From: Trichaptum fuscoviolaceum
Taxonomy: Eukaryota > Basidiomycota > Agaricomycetes > Hymenochaetales > Trichaptaceae
Direction: 5' to 3'
Length of the DNA: 64,000 nucleotides
Assembly: GCA_910574455.1 (NCBI GenBank)
Contig: CAJSYZ010000003.1
Span: 3,533,250 to 3,597,249, forward strand
Numbering within the stretch: position 1 is the first letter of the stretch; every line of letters starts with the position of its first letter. This document shows positions 35,913 to 47,383 of the stretch, piece after piece. The notes under the pieces are model-generated. The model ran no database searches. It was not told where the DNA came from and saw only the letters and a program-made list of their open reading frames with translations. The position numbers and the translations under genes are program-made.

Positions 35913-37649
35913 ATGAAGTTCCTCGGTCTCAAAGCCGCTTTGAATGCCAATGGTCGCTTTAAATACAAGGTCTCGGTGACTATTCTCAATGAACAATATC
36001 AGGCTCCTCACCTTCTCCTCCGTGTATTTACTAGGATCCGGAAGGAGCAGTAGACTACCTCGTAGTCGGCGGAGGTGAGACGAAAGATGATGCTCCCGCA
36101 AAGGAACCAACGAGGTTTATAATACAATTCCCTTGGCTTCGGTGCTTATAGGTGTGGTTGGCCTAGCTATAGCTAGAATCCTCACAAGGCTTTACCCTGA
36201 AAAATCGACATACCTCGTCGAGCGAAACGCTAATGTCGGTGAAGAGACGAGGTAGGGCTTATTCAATAAAATATCGCCCATTGGAAGCTAGGCTAAGATC
36301 AAAGAATGTTTTCATTTACAGCTCACGAAACTCTGAAGTTATCCACGCAGGTGTGCCATCCGACTCTACTCTTCATTATCGCAGGGTAAAGCAAAGAAAA
36401 AACCATAGGTCTCTACTATCCACCCAACTCGTTGAAAGAGACTCTCTGCCTTCGGGGCCGACATCTTTTATACGAGTACTGCGAAGCCTCTTCCGTTCCG
36501 TACCGAAAGACAGGGAAGCTCGTGGTTGCACATAAGCATCAGCGAGAATATGTCGAGTCGTTACACAGGAAGGCGTCAAGGCTGGAATGGCCGAAGCCTC
36601 TCCTAGATTTGGGACTTTCACCTTCTACACAAGCTTTGCCCTCACAACTACTGTCTGGGGACGAGGCGAGGCAGCTGGAGCCAGACCTTTCACCGGATAT
36701 CGCAGCGGCCCTGTTGAGTCCAGAAACAGGCATCATCGATTCACACACATACATGGAATGTCTTCAACGGGACATCATGGACTCTGAAAACAGTGAAATA
36801 GTATGTTCAACAGCGGTTGTCCGTGTTGATCCTTATGATCGCTCGAAGCGTGCAGAGGGTACCCCAGATATAAAGGCAAAGGAAGACGGCTGGGTCGTGC
36901 AATTGCTTACAAAAGGTTCGAACGGGGAGAGAGAAGGAGAGGGCGACGCCTTCCTTGCACGCACGCTCATAAACGCGTCGGGTCTCTCGGGTAACCTAAT
37001 CCTGAATGCACTCCTTCCTCAAGAAAAGCGGATCCCGATGTACTATGCTCGAGGATCATACTCTGCTTACCGCGGCCCGGGGGTTACGAACGTCTCGCGG
37101 CTCATATACCCATGTCCAGATACGAAGACGAAAGGTGACCATGCATTCCAGTCCCTTGGCACACACTTAACACTCGACATTGCCGGTAATACCAAGTTTG
37201 GCCCGGAGATTCAGTGGATATCACCATCCGGACATGTCTCTCGGTCCATAGGAGGACCGACGCCGGCCCGAGGAGATGAGACCTCAAACGATGGATTCTC
37301 ATACACAGAGGAGGATGTCGACTTTTGGAAACAATGTCTTATTCCCGACGATTCCCAGCTGGGCGCCATGTACGAAGCCGTGAGGAGTTATCTTCCTGGA
37401 GTCGATGCATCAAAGTTCAGGCCTGATTATGTGGGCATCAGGCCCAAACTGGTTCCACCATGGGGAGGTTTTCAAGATTTCGTCTTCAGAAAAGATCACT
37501 CGGCATCATTTCTTCAAGCAACAGACGGAAACGATCATGCGAGTGCTCGAGGGCAAATGATAACTCTGATGGGCATTGAGTCTCCAGGGTTAACAGCCAG
37601 CCTTGCGATAGCTGAAAAAGTAGCTTCGATGCTTCAATGTAAGCAATGA
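35913..37649 (+). CDS. L-2-hydroxyglutarate dehydrogenase, mitochondrial-type
   Basis: ATG 35913; exon 1 ends 35969. The second exon gives DPEGAVDYLVVGGG, spliced into VVGLAIARILTRLYP, the FAD-binding GxGxxG-like fingerprint with EKSTYLVERNANVGEETSSR. A small exon (SRNSEVIHAG) joins LYYPPNSLKETLCLRGRHLL. The main exon from about 36398 carries SPETGIIDSHTYMECLQRDI and LINASGLSGNLI, then MYYARGSYSAYRG, then the terminal family signature LMGIESPGLTASLAIAEKV. FAD-dependent L2HGDH oxidises L-2-hydroxyglutarate to 2-oxoglutarate, repairing a side product of malate dehydrogenase. The N terminus is basic (MKFLGLKAALNANGRFKYK) but a weak mitochondrial presequence. Other FAD-dependent amine or glycerol-phosphate oxidases are less likely given the VIHAG-YYPPNSLK block. 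Confidence 0.88.
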
Positions 37650-37709
37650 ACTTCATCTGATGTCCGTAGAAACAAATGTATAATAGGGTACAATTGGAAT
37701 ATACCTCTA

Positions 37710-38357
37710 CTAAGCTCGAGGAGCGACCTTGGGTTCCCATCCTCTAATTTTCGGGGCCGCAGTGTTATACGAGCGGTACGAACCGCGTGTGCCAGTCATA
37801 TTTTCCAGGTACCGCTATGCAAACCCATTAATTGAGATTTTCGCTTGCATGGAAAGAAACCAGAAAGACGAACTGCTTTCCATGGGGGAGTGACGTTCTG
37901 CACGATCGGGTCCTCAGTGGGCGGGTCTTTCCGGATGTGAACTATCCAAGAATGCCACTCAGGAGGAACTTGTGAGCCATTGAAGTCGTGCTAGAACACG
38001 AGGGAAGAATATAAGCAACGGAACCGCCGGAGTTCAATAGTAGCGTACTTGGGCGTAATCAACCCAGCGATGGCGACCTGTATGACACAATATCTTAGTA
38101 TAAAACTAAGAGGGGTGTAGAGGTGGGACATACCGGGTACTTCCTCCTCAGCATTCAGGTTCTCGTAGTATCTGTTCCCAAACCTATTACCGATCTTTCA
38201 GCACTCCAATGCAGAAGTCCAGCAAAGGTGAAGCAGCGTACTGGTCTGCGCCAACCATCCTACCCGATTTTGCGTCGCCAATGTATTGCATGTTCCTCCA
38301 CCATGCTCTGATGCCTGTTTGGCGTATATGCCGGATGTACCGTGCAAGAGAGACCAT
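37710..38357 (-). CDS. NADH:ubiquinone oxidoreductase subunit NDUFA12 (B17.2)
   Basis: Five short exons give about 138 residues. Exon 1 from ATG 38357 reads MVSLARYIRHIRQTGIRAWW and then MQYIGDAKSGRMVGADQ, spliced to FGNRYYENLNAEEEVPG, then RHRWVDYAQ, then HDFNGSQVPPEWHSWIVHI, and finally MTGTRGSYRSYNTAAPKIRG with stop at 37710. The order (L/MVGxDxxGNxYYEN, RHRWVxY, PPEWHxWI, C-terminal W-P) matches NDUFA12, an accessory subunit of mitochondrial complex I at the matrix arm. Length equals the family's 130-150. The last intron donor could be GTTCGT (preferred) or a GC site three bases upstream. It converges on L2HGDH with only 60 bp between stops and is head-to-head with another respiratory gene. 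Confidence 0.9.
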
Positions 38358-38537
38358 AGTCTAGCAGTGAGATCTGAATGACGGTAGCAACGTTGGTCGT
38401 CTCAGCGGGCGTACTGGCAGCTGCGGAAGTAACCGGAGGGATACCGTGAGAACATTGATTGGGTGTGCTGGACGTCGTTCTGTGTCGTTGAGGCACTTCC
38501 ACTGTACTGTCCACACCGTTTTCCTCCGTCGACAACC
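38358..38537. promoter_or_regulatory. 180-bp bidirectional promoter of two respiratory genes
   Basis: The spacer separates divergent start codons of the NDUFA12 gene (38357, minus) and the B12D/MLRQ gene (38538, plus). It is short enough that the two genes probably share regulatory sites. Confidence 0.6.
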
Positions 38538-38996
38538 ATGTCTAGAGTGCAGCGTTTTATGAAGAATTGGTTCGCCATAGAGGTGTGTATTCTACAATAT
38601 TCAGATTGAACTATACTGAATGCCTTGGTACAAGGCCATTCCAATGTATGTCCTAGCAATGTCCTACTGAGGCAGTCTGTTTTAAATGATTTATCACTAG
38701 CTATGCGGTTATTGGCATTGCCGTTGGAGGAGCTTCTTGGTATCTGACTCGCCTTGCGACACGCCCTGATGGTAAGTACTTGCACATGTGGCCTAATCAA
38801 CTCATTCTCAAGTTACCCCCAGTGATCTGGACGAAGAGCAACCCTCAGCCGTGGAACACAGTCAAGCCCAATGAATCGACCAAGCTCCTCAACGTTAACC
38901 AGAACCTCGATGGAAGGTTAGTTTCCTCAATCCTCTTAATCTGCTCCCAGTTGATTCTGGTTGGTGTTGTGCAGCTGGAAGAGAGATAAGCTGTAG
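38538..38996 (+). CDS. B12D/MLRQ-type respiratory small membrane protein
   Basis: Four exons give about 80 residues: MSRVQRFMKNWFAIE, then AIPIYAVIGIAVGGASWYLT (one transmembrane segment), then RLATRPD, then VIWTKSNPQPWNTVKP and finally SWKRDKL with TAG at 38996. Junctions: GTGTGT after FAIE, GTATGT inside AIPI, GTAAGT after RPD, GTTAGT after LDG. The size, single membrane helix and VIWxKxNP-PWN block fit the B12D/NDUFA4 (MLRQ) family associated with complexes I and IV of the mitochondrial inner membrane. No exon exceeds 36 codons. Confidence 0.88.
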
Positions 38997-39308
38997 ATGG
39001 TTTTAGCGCGCATTGAAAATCCTGTCATTCAATTGGCCATGGAGGCAGAATGTGTACCGTATTATCGCGCCATCGCGTCCAATTCTCAATAGTTTCTTAC
39101 CCCTACACTTCTTCGCGTGATCGAACATCACTGCTGGTCTCATTTACTGGTCGGAACGTGTGCTGGACATCCGTTGTCGGTAATTAACGGGCCGGGGTGC
39201 AATCAGTGGACTTTGCATATCCCCGTTCTTACCTTATCCCATCTATCTTCGAATCCATCTGACCGGCCCAGTCCATGATCCCAATTGAACCGAACTATAA
39301 GAACTAAC
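38997..39308. other. Spacer between tandem plus-strand genes
   Basis: 312 bp. It includes the B12D 3' UTR and the promoter of the aldo-keto reductase gene, with a CT-rich stretch just before 39300. Nothing else seen. Confidence 0.45.
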
Positions 39309-40804
39309 ATGACTTCTTTGTCTTATAACACTCCTCACAATGACAGCAACGGCAGCACACCCTTAGACATGGTCATGCCACTAGACGCACCACAACCCGT
39401 CTTCTCCTTCCCGCCTCTGAATGAAATAGAAGAGACTCCTGACGAGAAAATTGTGTCCGGTTTACCTCTGGTACTTCTTTCAGTTCAATTGAACTTTCTC
39501 GTTTGCTGTGTGGCTTATGAATCTCTCTTCTTGCAGAGAACACTGGGCGCCTCAGGCCTTCCTCCTTTGGTCTTCGGCGGGGCTTCACTTTCGCCGCAGT
39601 ATAATGAAGATGACCATATCACAAGCTTGGCACCAGTAAGAACAATACGGACGGCTTTAAGGTGAGTAGAAGCATCTCTGTTGTTGCACGCATGGAAACT
39701 CATTAAGTGGTAGATACGGGATCACTGCTTTTGATACTTCTGCTTACTATGGACCGTCGGAAATCATCCTCGGATCTGTACTGAGCACACTCCGTCCTGA
39801 ATTTCCTCGTTCCTCGTATATGCTGGTTCGTTCATTTAATGGATTAGATGAACGGAAGCAGACTGATAATTATACCCGAAAGATGACGAAGTGCGGACGC
39901 TTCGGTTCAGAACGACAGAACTTCGATTACTCGCCGGAAGCAGTCCGAAAGAGCGTGGAACGCAGCCTCTTAAGACTCAATACGAACTACATTGATGTTG
40001 TCTATCTTCACGACATTGAGTTTGTAGCTGAGGAGATCATGCCAATCAGGTCTGGCAACCATAACGCGGCACTCAGCACTCACGCATCGGCTTACGGCCT
40101 AGCGAAGGGACAGGAAGGCAAGATATGGGGCGAGGGCGATCAGCGGATCCTTGATGCTTATTCTGAGCTGCGAAAGATGCAAGCGGAAGGATTAATCAGG
40201 AAAATAGGCATTACCGGTACGCATGTTTATCTTGAGGAACAGAAGCACGCCAGGCTAAACCATAAAGTTAGGCTACCCGCTTCCAACGCTTCTACGAGTC
40301 GCTCTTCTAATCCTTCATAACCCTCCATACAAGCCGGTGGACATTCTCCTTTCGTACTCGCACTCAAACATGCAGAATTCTGCCTTCGCGGAATTTGCAC
40401 CCCACCTTCGTGAACGGGCGCAGATCGGCCAGCTCCTCGCCGCATCACCCTTGAACATGGGCCTACTCACGCCAAAGGCTCCAGCGTGGCATCCTGCACC
40501 CCCCGCACTGAAAAGTGCCGTTGACCGAGCCATCAAATTGGCCGAGTCATGGCCAGGCGGGCTGCCAAATATCGCCCTCGGATATGCTATGCGAAAAGGC
40601 AGTCTTTTCACCGACAAGGATATTCCTACGGTGGTTGGTCTCAGTACTCCCGCGGAGGTCCACGAAGCTGTGCGGGTCTGGCGAGAATCGCAAGAGGAGA
40701 AGGATTCTGCGCGAAGACTTGACCTTGAGCATGCGGTGCTAGAAATAATCAATAGCTCTGGATTCCGAGATTGGTCGTGGGCTTCGCCGACCGAGAAGGC
40801 GTAA
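39309..40804 (+). CDS. Aldo-keto reductase, D-arabinose 1-dehydrogenase (Ara2)-like
   Basis: ATG 39309; introns at about 39471-39537, 39662-39714, 39824-39873 and 40216-40300. After an N-terminal extension of about 55 residues comes RTLGASGLPPLVFGGASL. The AKR catalytic tetrad can be placed: Asp and Tyr in GITAFDTSAYYGPSE, Lys in MTKCGRFG, and His in YIDVVYLHDIEF. Later blocks are LRKMQAEGLIRKIGITG, PVDILLSYSHSNMQN, AASPLNMGLLTPKAPAWHP and IPTVVGLSTPAEVHEAV. This pattern, especially the D-Y-K-H placement and the ASPLNMGLLT loop, is that of yeast Ara2 and plant L-galactose dehydrogenase. Ara2 makes D-arabinono-1,4-lactone on the way to D-erythroascorbic acid. The gene is convergent with STI1. 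Confidence 0.88.
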
Positions 40805-41046
40805 TAAATTTAGGACTCGTATTTTAGGCAATCGCAGCAATCAAATTAACTCTGGACATAGAACAATTACTATCATTCAGCTTGGGCTACAGGATGTTGG
40901 TTGAATATATCGAAAGCAGGAGTGAAAGTGCAGAATGGGAAATGCAATGAGTAGTAAGCTATCCGACCAGAATGACGACTCCGAAACCTACACAAAACCA
41001 AGTGTCTCGCCAACACGAAGATAAAGATAGGACATTACGCTACCAA

Positions 41047-43668
41047 TCACCGGGTCTTGATGACGCCTGCGTTGACAAGCTTCATGATCTTATCGCGAAT
41101 AAGTGGGTTGCGCATGTGATCCTGCAGGGCACCAGGGTTCTGTTGGGACTGCTGCAGAATCGATTGCATGATAGGGTCGGACATGATTTGCTGTACGTGA
41201 TTAATTTGAGAGATTGTTTCAGTCAACACAGAAACAAAGAGCCGAAGATCGAGATGATGCCAGTGAGATGAAGAAACTTGATTAAGCAGCGAAAGAAAGT
41301 ACGTACTGCGATTTCGGGATCGCGCATAGCACGCTCGAGCGTCTGTTCGTCCGTCTCGCCAGCGCGCTGTGCTGATAATGCCTGGTTGCACTTGATCAAC
41401 TGCTGCTGGATCTCACGCGTATGCGAGCCATCCGCGTCGTGTTCTGCAGCCTGAAAACAAGCAAAAAGCAAGCAGTAAAGTGTTTATGTGTTAGCAGTAT
41501 GAGCGCATCACAAATACCGCGAGATGAGCGGATTCAGTGGCGTATGAGATCGGATGGACGCATGAGTGCATGGATGCAATCAGCCGGTAACCGAGGAAGG
41601 GTTCGAACGGGGATAGGAAGAAAGAATCCAGTCAGTTGATTTGATGGACGGGCGTCGAAGAAGATACATGTTGTGCTTACCTCTTGCACGGCTTCGATCG
41701 CTTTTGTATAGTCGCGCATCGAGAAAAGCACTGTACTTTTACGAATATACGCCTTGACTGTTTATCACGGCGGAGTTAGCAAGTACATACACATCAAGGG
41801 AAAGCCTGACAGCATTAATGAAGCGCGGAACTTACCAAACTTGGGGTCAACTTTAATCGCCTCCTCCGCATCCTTGAGTGCCTCAGGAAGGGCAGCGAGC
41901 TTGGTGTAACAGAGCGCGCGGTTGTTGTATCCACGGGGATCGTTCGGGTCCCGTTTGATACTCTCAGAATATGCCTTCACGGCGCCAGCGAAGTCGCCCG
42001 CCTTGAAGAGTGCATTGCCCTCCTCGCGTGCCTTTTCGCTCAGCTCCGGGTTAATGTACGCCGCGCGCTCGGCGGCCTCCTTCTGCTTTTCCGTGTCACG
42101 CAACTTGTTTAAAACGTCCGGCGTACGATGCTCGGTAAGCGACTTATTGAAGAACTTGATCGCAGTATCGAGGTCGCCCTTGCGCTGATATGCGGAACCG
42201 ATCCGGCCGTATGCCTTTGCGATGATCTTGAAGTCTGCACGAACAGACCGACCCTCGTCGATAGCCTTTTCGCACGTGGCGATGCACTTGTCGTATTCAC
42301 CCTGCTCAAATTGAACAGCTGCAACACATTACGAAAGGCAAGAGCGTCTGAATTCCGTAAAATAAAAGCAAAAGGAAATCCACGACGTACCACTTAGATT
42401 TGTGAGGAAAGTGATATCCTTCGGCCAGAGATCCCACGCCTTTTCAAACGCAGCTGCTGCAACCGCGAACTCGCGTTTTTTGTACGCTTCGCTTCCCAGC
42501 TTCTTTTGTTGCCCAGCCTCCACGCGAGCTTTCTTCTCTTCCTGTGCTTCGGGGTCCTCTTCCTCCGCATCCTCCATAGGCACATCCTCTTCAACCTTCG
42601 CTGATTTGTGCGGTTCCGAAGAAGATGCGGTTGAGGAGGATGCTGCGGGCTTCGTGGGTTCAGGAGGGGAAGTCGAGGTGGATGGTGTCGAAGTAGGACG
42701 GTTCTGAGGGCGCGAAGGGAGGTCGTCGCTGGAAGAACCTTCGGGGCGGCTGAAGGCCTGCAAGTCGATGCCCATGAGGACACCCATCACCTCAATCATG
42801 CGAGGGTCCTGTAACGCGCTGCGCCATGTACACGATGGTCAGTATATGCGCTTTGTTCTTTGTAGTTAGCGCACCTCTGCGCTAGTTGTGGATTGCGCTG
42901 AATTGCCAAAAGCTGGAATATGAAACGAGAGTTGTCAGGGCAAGGCTGACTTCACGTCATCAGGGCACAAAAGAAGAGACGCGTACCGTGTCGCGGAAAG
43001 ACGGGTCAGCTAGGTACTTCTGCGTTTTGGGATTCTGAGCGAGTTTGCCCAGCATGTTCGGGTCGGAGAAAATCTTCCCTAAACCCATATCGGCCGGACC
43101 TCCGCCGGCGGCGTCGTGCTCTGAAATCGATCGAGATCAAAGAGAGTGTGAGGAAAGCGTAAAGTCAGATGCGGGGAGAACACGGGAGAAGGAGACGTAC
43201 GCTTTGCATCTTGGACGTCCTTGAGACCCTTGCGAAGAGCTGGGCTGTCCTCCAGTTTGAGACCGGCGTCGTAAGCAGCAATGGCGTCGTCCCATTTGTG
43301 CATGCCATGGAGGGCGGCACCCTTTCGTGCATAACCTTTGGACCAGGATGGGTTGGCCGTAATGCACTAGGATGAACCGGAAGCAAATTAGAAGAATGGC
43401 ACTGATGCTGCTGGCCTGCAGAGGACATACCGCGTCAGCGTCCTGGAGGGCTGCGTCCCATTCTCGCTTTCCAGCGTGAGCGGCAGAGCGGTTTGAGTAC
43501 AGGACGTGGTTCGTTGGGTCGAGCTTGATCGCCTCGGAGAAAAGGGCGATGGCCTGGTCGTACTGTTTGGCCGCAAATGCCTTGTTACCTTGGTCTTTGA
43601 GTGTGTTTACCTGCAGTGAACGTCAGCGTTGCTCGCCACAGCCGACGATGAGCACGCACGTCTGTCAT
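41047..43668 (-). CDS. STI1: Hsp70-Hsp90 organising cochaperone Sti1/Hop
   Basis: The first exon is only three codons (ATG 43668, MTD, donor GTGCGT), joined to [23 protein letters not shown]1 follows ([40 protein letters not shown]). DP1 repeats lie at about 43090-42780 ([31 protein letters not shown]). A Ser/Glu/Pro-rich linker leads to TPR2A ([20 protein letters not shown]), TPR2B ([40 protein letters not shown]) and a C-terminal DP2 domain ending [17 protein letters not shown] (stop 41047). Sti1 bridges Hsp70 and Hsp90 through EEVD-binding TPRs. The complete TPR1-DP1-TPR2A-TPR2B-DP2 order is visible. It diverges from the Zn2Cys6 factor gene. Confidence 0.94.
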
Positions 43669-43923
43669 CGTTGTCGAGAGAGAGCAAAGAGCAGGTCTGT
43701 GGGCAACGTCTGGTAGTTTATACGCGTGCGCGGACCGAACGTTCGAGAACGGGGAGCTGTCCCGATTGGGCGATTCTAGAAAAGGCAGTTGTTACGTGAT
43801 TGTCGAGGCTGGGGATGGATGGTATATACTTAGTAGCGGCGAAAGGCCTGCAGGGCTTGCGAGTGCCCGTTCACTCCTTTGCGCCGAGGACAAGTCCAGT
43901 CTTCGACTCGCGAGCGCACCGCC
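43669..43923. promoter_or_regulatory. Divergent promoter of STI1 and the Zn2Cys6 gene
   Basis: 255 bp between head-to-head starts. A TTCGAGAACG stretch at about 43743-43752 vaguely resembles a heat-shock element half-array (TTCnnGAA), which would suit STI1. This is weak evidence. Confidence 0.4.
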
Positions 43924-46900
43924 ATGCCCCAGCACGCGCGCGACATTGACCCGCCCTCTTCCTCCCAGACCGCCATCTCCCAGCGCGTCCCAATCACGCC
44001 CCGCCCGACGCAGCGCCTCAAGCAGGAGCACCCCGACGCCCAGCCGCCCCGCCAGCGCGACAACACCGAGGTCAACGCAAAGTCCCCGACCGCGGAGAGA
44101 GACTCCAAGCCGCCTCCGGCGAAGCGATCGCGCAAGGCAATCAACTGCGAGCCGTGTCGCTCGAGCAAGCTGAAATGCGATAGGTCTGTCCTGGCTTCAC
44201 TCTCACATTCGCTCGTTCTGACACACACGAAAACCAGGGGGAGGCCATGCTCGTCATGTGTTTTAAGAGGCAAGTTTCGTTTCGCGTACATAAAGTCACT
44301 GCGCTATAACTTCGAGCAGGGACAGCACTGTTATGCTACCAGGGAGCGGCCGACGATCCGCAGGATGATCTCCGGTGAGCTTCACTCATCATCAAACCCC
44401 CCACACTTCTCCAGATTATTGACCGACAAGTCTAGTGGAAACCGGATTGACCCTCACCATGAGATCGCCCGTATTCGTCACTCATTGGCGACACTGGAAG
44501 CCTATGTCATTCGAGGCGGCGGGCATGCTCCCCCGCAACCCCAGCCGGCCCCTGCGCACCGCTCCGAGTCCGTGACTGCCCCACCCATACCCTCATTGCC
44601 TGATCACCAGGGACCCTCGACAACTTCTGAGCCAGAACTGGACGATATGCCGGACAAGAGTGTGCCCGGCATGCTCGCGCAGAAGACGAAGGGGGGCCTC
44701 TACGCGGGACCAACGTCGATGGTGACCCACCTACTCAGCTTCAAGTCCGAAAACTCACGGGAGGGTGAGGACATGGATCAGCGTTTGGATGACAGTCGCG
44801 AAAACGACGACTCCACTTCGCGACCCAGCACTTACGACGATGATCTACTCGCAATGCTCCCTCCGCTGCATATCATTGACGGACTGGTCGACTATTATTT
44901 TGAATATTGCAATTGGGTATACCGGCATGTTCATCCGCTGTCCTTCCAGGAAGCTTGGGGAAAATTCAAATCGGGCCAGAGCGGAGATCGTTTAGTGCTT
45001 GCTACGTTGGTCAGTCCATACTACTCGCTTCTTCACTTTTCTCCCATTCGCTCTGCAACCCTTCTCCACACAAAGTTTGTTGCTGAAAGTTCCGACATGC
45101 TGACACACAGGGCTGTCTGTCTAGTGTGTTATTATGGCCCTTGCGATCAGATACCTGCCAGAACGGCATGCATTGCTGGCGTCCCTTCCGCACACCCACG
45201 AAGAGCTAGGTGGCCGATACTACGACATTGCACGAGACGCCCTTAGCCGCTATCGCGCCGAGTCCCGCTCGCTGTCCCTTGAGCTCGTCGAGCTTCTCCT
45301 TATTCGCACGCATTATCTCACGCTGTCGAAGAACGATGCCGAGGAGATATGGGCTATTCGCGGAGAGCTCATAAGTATCGGCACCGCAATGGGCTTGCAC
45401 CGTGATCCTGACAAATGGCGAATGGTAAGTTCTCTTTTCTTCTGTCTTTTGAATATGATGTGTTCGGCACGAATGCATATCACTATTTTTTTTTTCTGTT
45501 GCCGTTTGATTCGCCCTGACCTGTTTGTTATGTAGCCTCGCGCGTTGGCAGAAAGGCGCCGTTGGGCGTGGTGGCATATCATCCTTCTTGAGCGGTACAT
45601 TCATTCCTCCTCGTCATGTGTTTTGTGAAGCTTATTGATTCCTCCCCTTCGCGAACTCGTAGATGGCAATGTTTCCTGTTCGGGCGCCCCCTCTCAATCG
45701 CCTCGCATCACTTCGACACGCGCATGCCGTCGTACGTCGATCCCAAAACCGACTCGACCGGACGAATGTTTCTGCCCAACTTACATCTTTTCCAACTGGC
45801 GTACATTCTTGGTGGCATCGTCGATGATGCGGTTTCCATCCGCCCCGTGTCGTACGAACGCGTGCAAGAACGCGATCGCGAACTTCTGTCGTGGATGGAT
45901 CAGCTACCAAAGGAGCTCGATCTGGACGAGTACCGCCTCGCCCGTGCGCTGGCAAGCCCGATTCCTACAACTATGCGTGTTGCGGTGCAAAGTATCGTCA
46001 ACCGGACATCGTACTATCACATCCGCTTTACGCTACATCGACCATACGCTGCTGCCGCGCATGACAGTCAGAGCAAAGAAGCGGCAAACGGGAAGACGGC
46101 AAGCGCAGGCAGTAACAAAGATATGGATGAGCGGATGGCTACATCTCTCGATACTGCGGTGAGCGCTGCAGACAAGCTTATCCAACTTGTCGGACAAGCA
46201 CGTCCGGACCTGCTTGCGAACTCGTCGCTCGCTGTGCCTGGGCACGTGCACTGGGGCCCCTTCCATTGCTTCAGCGCCGCGATGTTCTTCTCGTTCCAAC
46301 TCATCGCGAACCCAGACCAGCCGGGCGCAAACCTCTTCCGCGCGAACATCCGGCGCGTACTGGACATCCTGAGCATGAGCCGCGGCGTAGCGCTCGCGGA
46401 CAAGGCCACAGACATGTTGACCGCGCTTGCTCCGCTATACGAGGCTTCCCCGCAAGCTGAGACGGCCGCGGATAGGGAGAACAAAAGGAAGCAGGTCCTG
46501 TCACTCGTCAAGAACCTCGCCTTCCCGTACCACGATTCGCCGGCATATCCGCGCTCGCACATTGATTCTCCGATGCCGCAATCTGGCGCTGTGGCTACTC
46601 CTCCAAGTGCTGTTTTCAACAACTCTCAGTTGAATGGGCATGCTCAGTTCCATCATTCTGAAAATGAACAGCTCTCGCCGGCGAATGCTCGACAATTGCC
46701 GGTTCATATCTCAACTGCACCTCCTTACCTTCAACATGGACATCCCCCCATACACAACGGCATGCCAGTCATGTCCCCCCACGATTCTTCCCCTCCTCCT
46801 CCTCCTATGCATCATCAGCATACCCAATCCCTTCCGCCACACCCGATTGCAGGTGTTACCCAACCATCATATGTATCTCATATGCAGCCTCATCGGCCTT

Positions 46901-47079
46901 ACCCAAGCCAGCCGCCAGAGTATGCTGAGCCAGGTGTATACTCTCAGGGAACAGATGAGCAATCTATGTGGGGTGCCTCCATGGGTTTCAACCAAAACGA
47001 ATGGAATCTCTTTGTTCGTCGCCTTGAAGGTGGCATTCCACACGACGGTCTTCAGAGACCAGATGGATCTCGTATGTAA
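43924..47079 (+). CDS. Zn2Cys6 fungal-specific transcription factor
   Basis: ATG 43924. After a Pro/Gln/Arg-rich leader, the zinc cluster begins CEPCRSSKLKCDR, is interrupted by an intron (GTCTGT...CCAG), and continues GRPCSSCVLRG...QHCYATRERP. Between VLRG and QHC lies a 51-nt in-frame segment that may be a poorly matched intron or a long last zinc loop. The middle homology region (fungal_trans) starts near 44855 (PPLHIIDGLVDYYFEYCNWV, YRHVHPLSF), continues with RYLPERHALLASL and GTAMGLHRDPDKW, then RRRWAWWHIILLERWQCFLF and GRPLSI. The C terminus is Pro/His-rich and ends at 47079. Such proteins bind CGG-containing promoter sites and activate metabolic or developmental genes. The target is unknown. 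Confidence 0.88.
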
Positions 47080-47383
47080 TAAAACAGCAATTTAATCACC
47101 ATATTGTTCTTCCTTTTTTTGCGGATTTGCCTATTTCTGTGTCGCTAGATTTTATTCGGTATCTGCTTTGCTTTGTGTTCGAGATTCGCATGTTGCTACA
47201 TTTGCTATCTGCTTTGCCTTCGTTCGTTGGGAACTATGTATGTGTTGGAGAGCCGGTCCTGGTTAATTGTTAGTCTGTATCCGTATCCTATGTTCGCTGT
47301 GCCATATACAACAAGATCATCTACTCTCGATTTCACAACAGTACATGGATGGGATCTACTAATAGGTCAGAAAAAAATTAGGG
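47080..47383. other. Convergent intergenic spacer
   Basis: About 300 bp, T-rich, with the 3' ends of the transcription factor and Nup160 genes. No other feature. Confidence 0.45.

Noticed and set aside
41585..41605. GGTTCGAAC as a tRNA B box
   Set aside because: It lies in an STI1 intron and no cloverleaf forms around it.
46068..46622. 184-codon minus-strand frame
   Set aside because: It is exactly antisense to the fungal_trans region of the Zn2Cys6 factor, whose frame is conserved.
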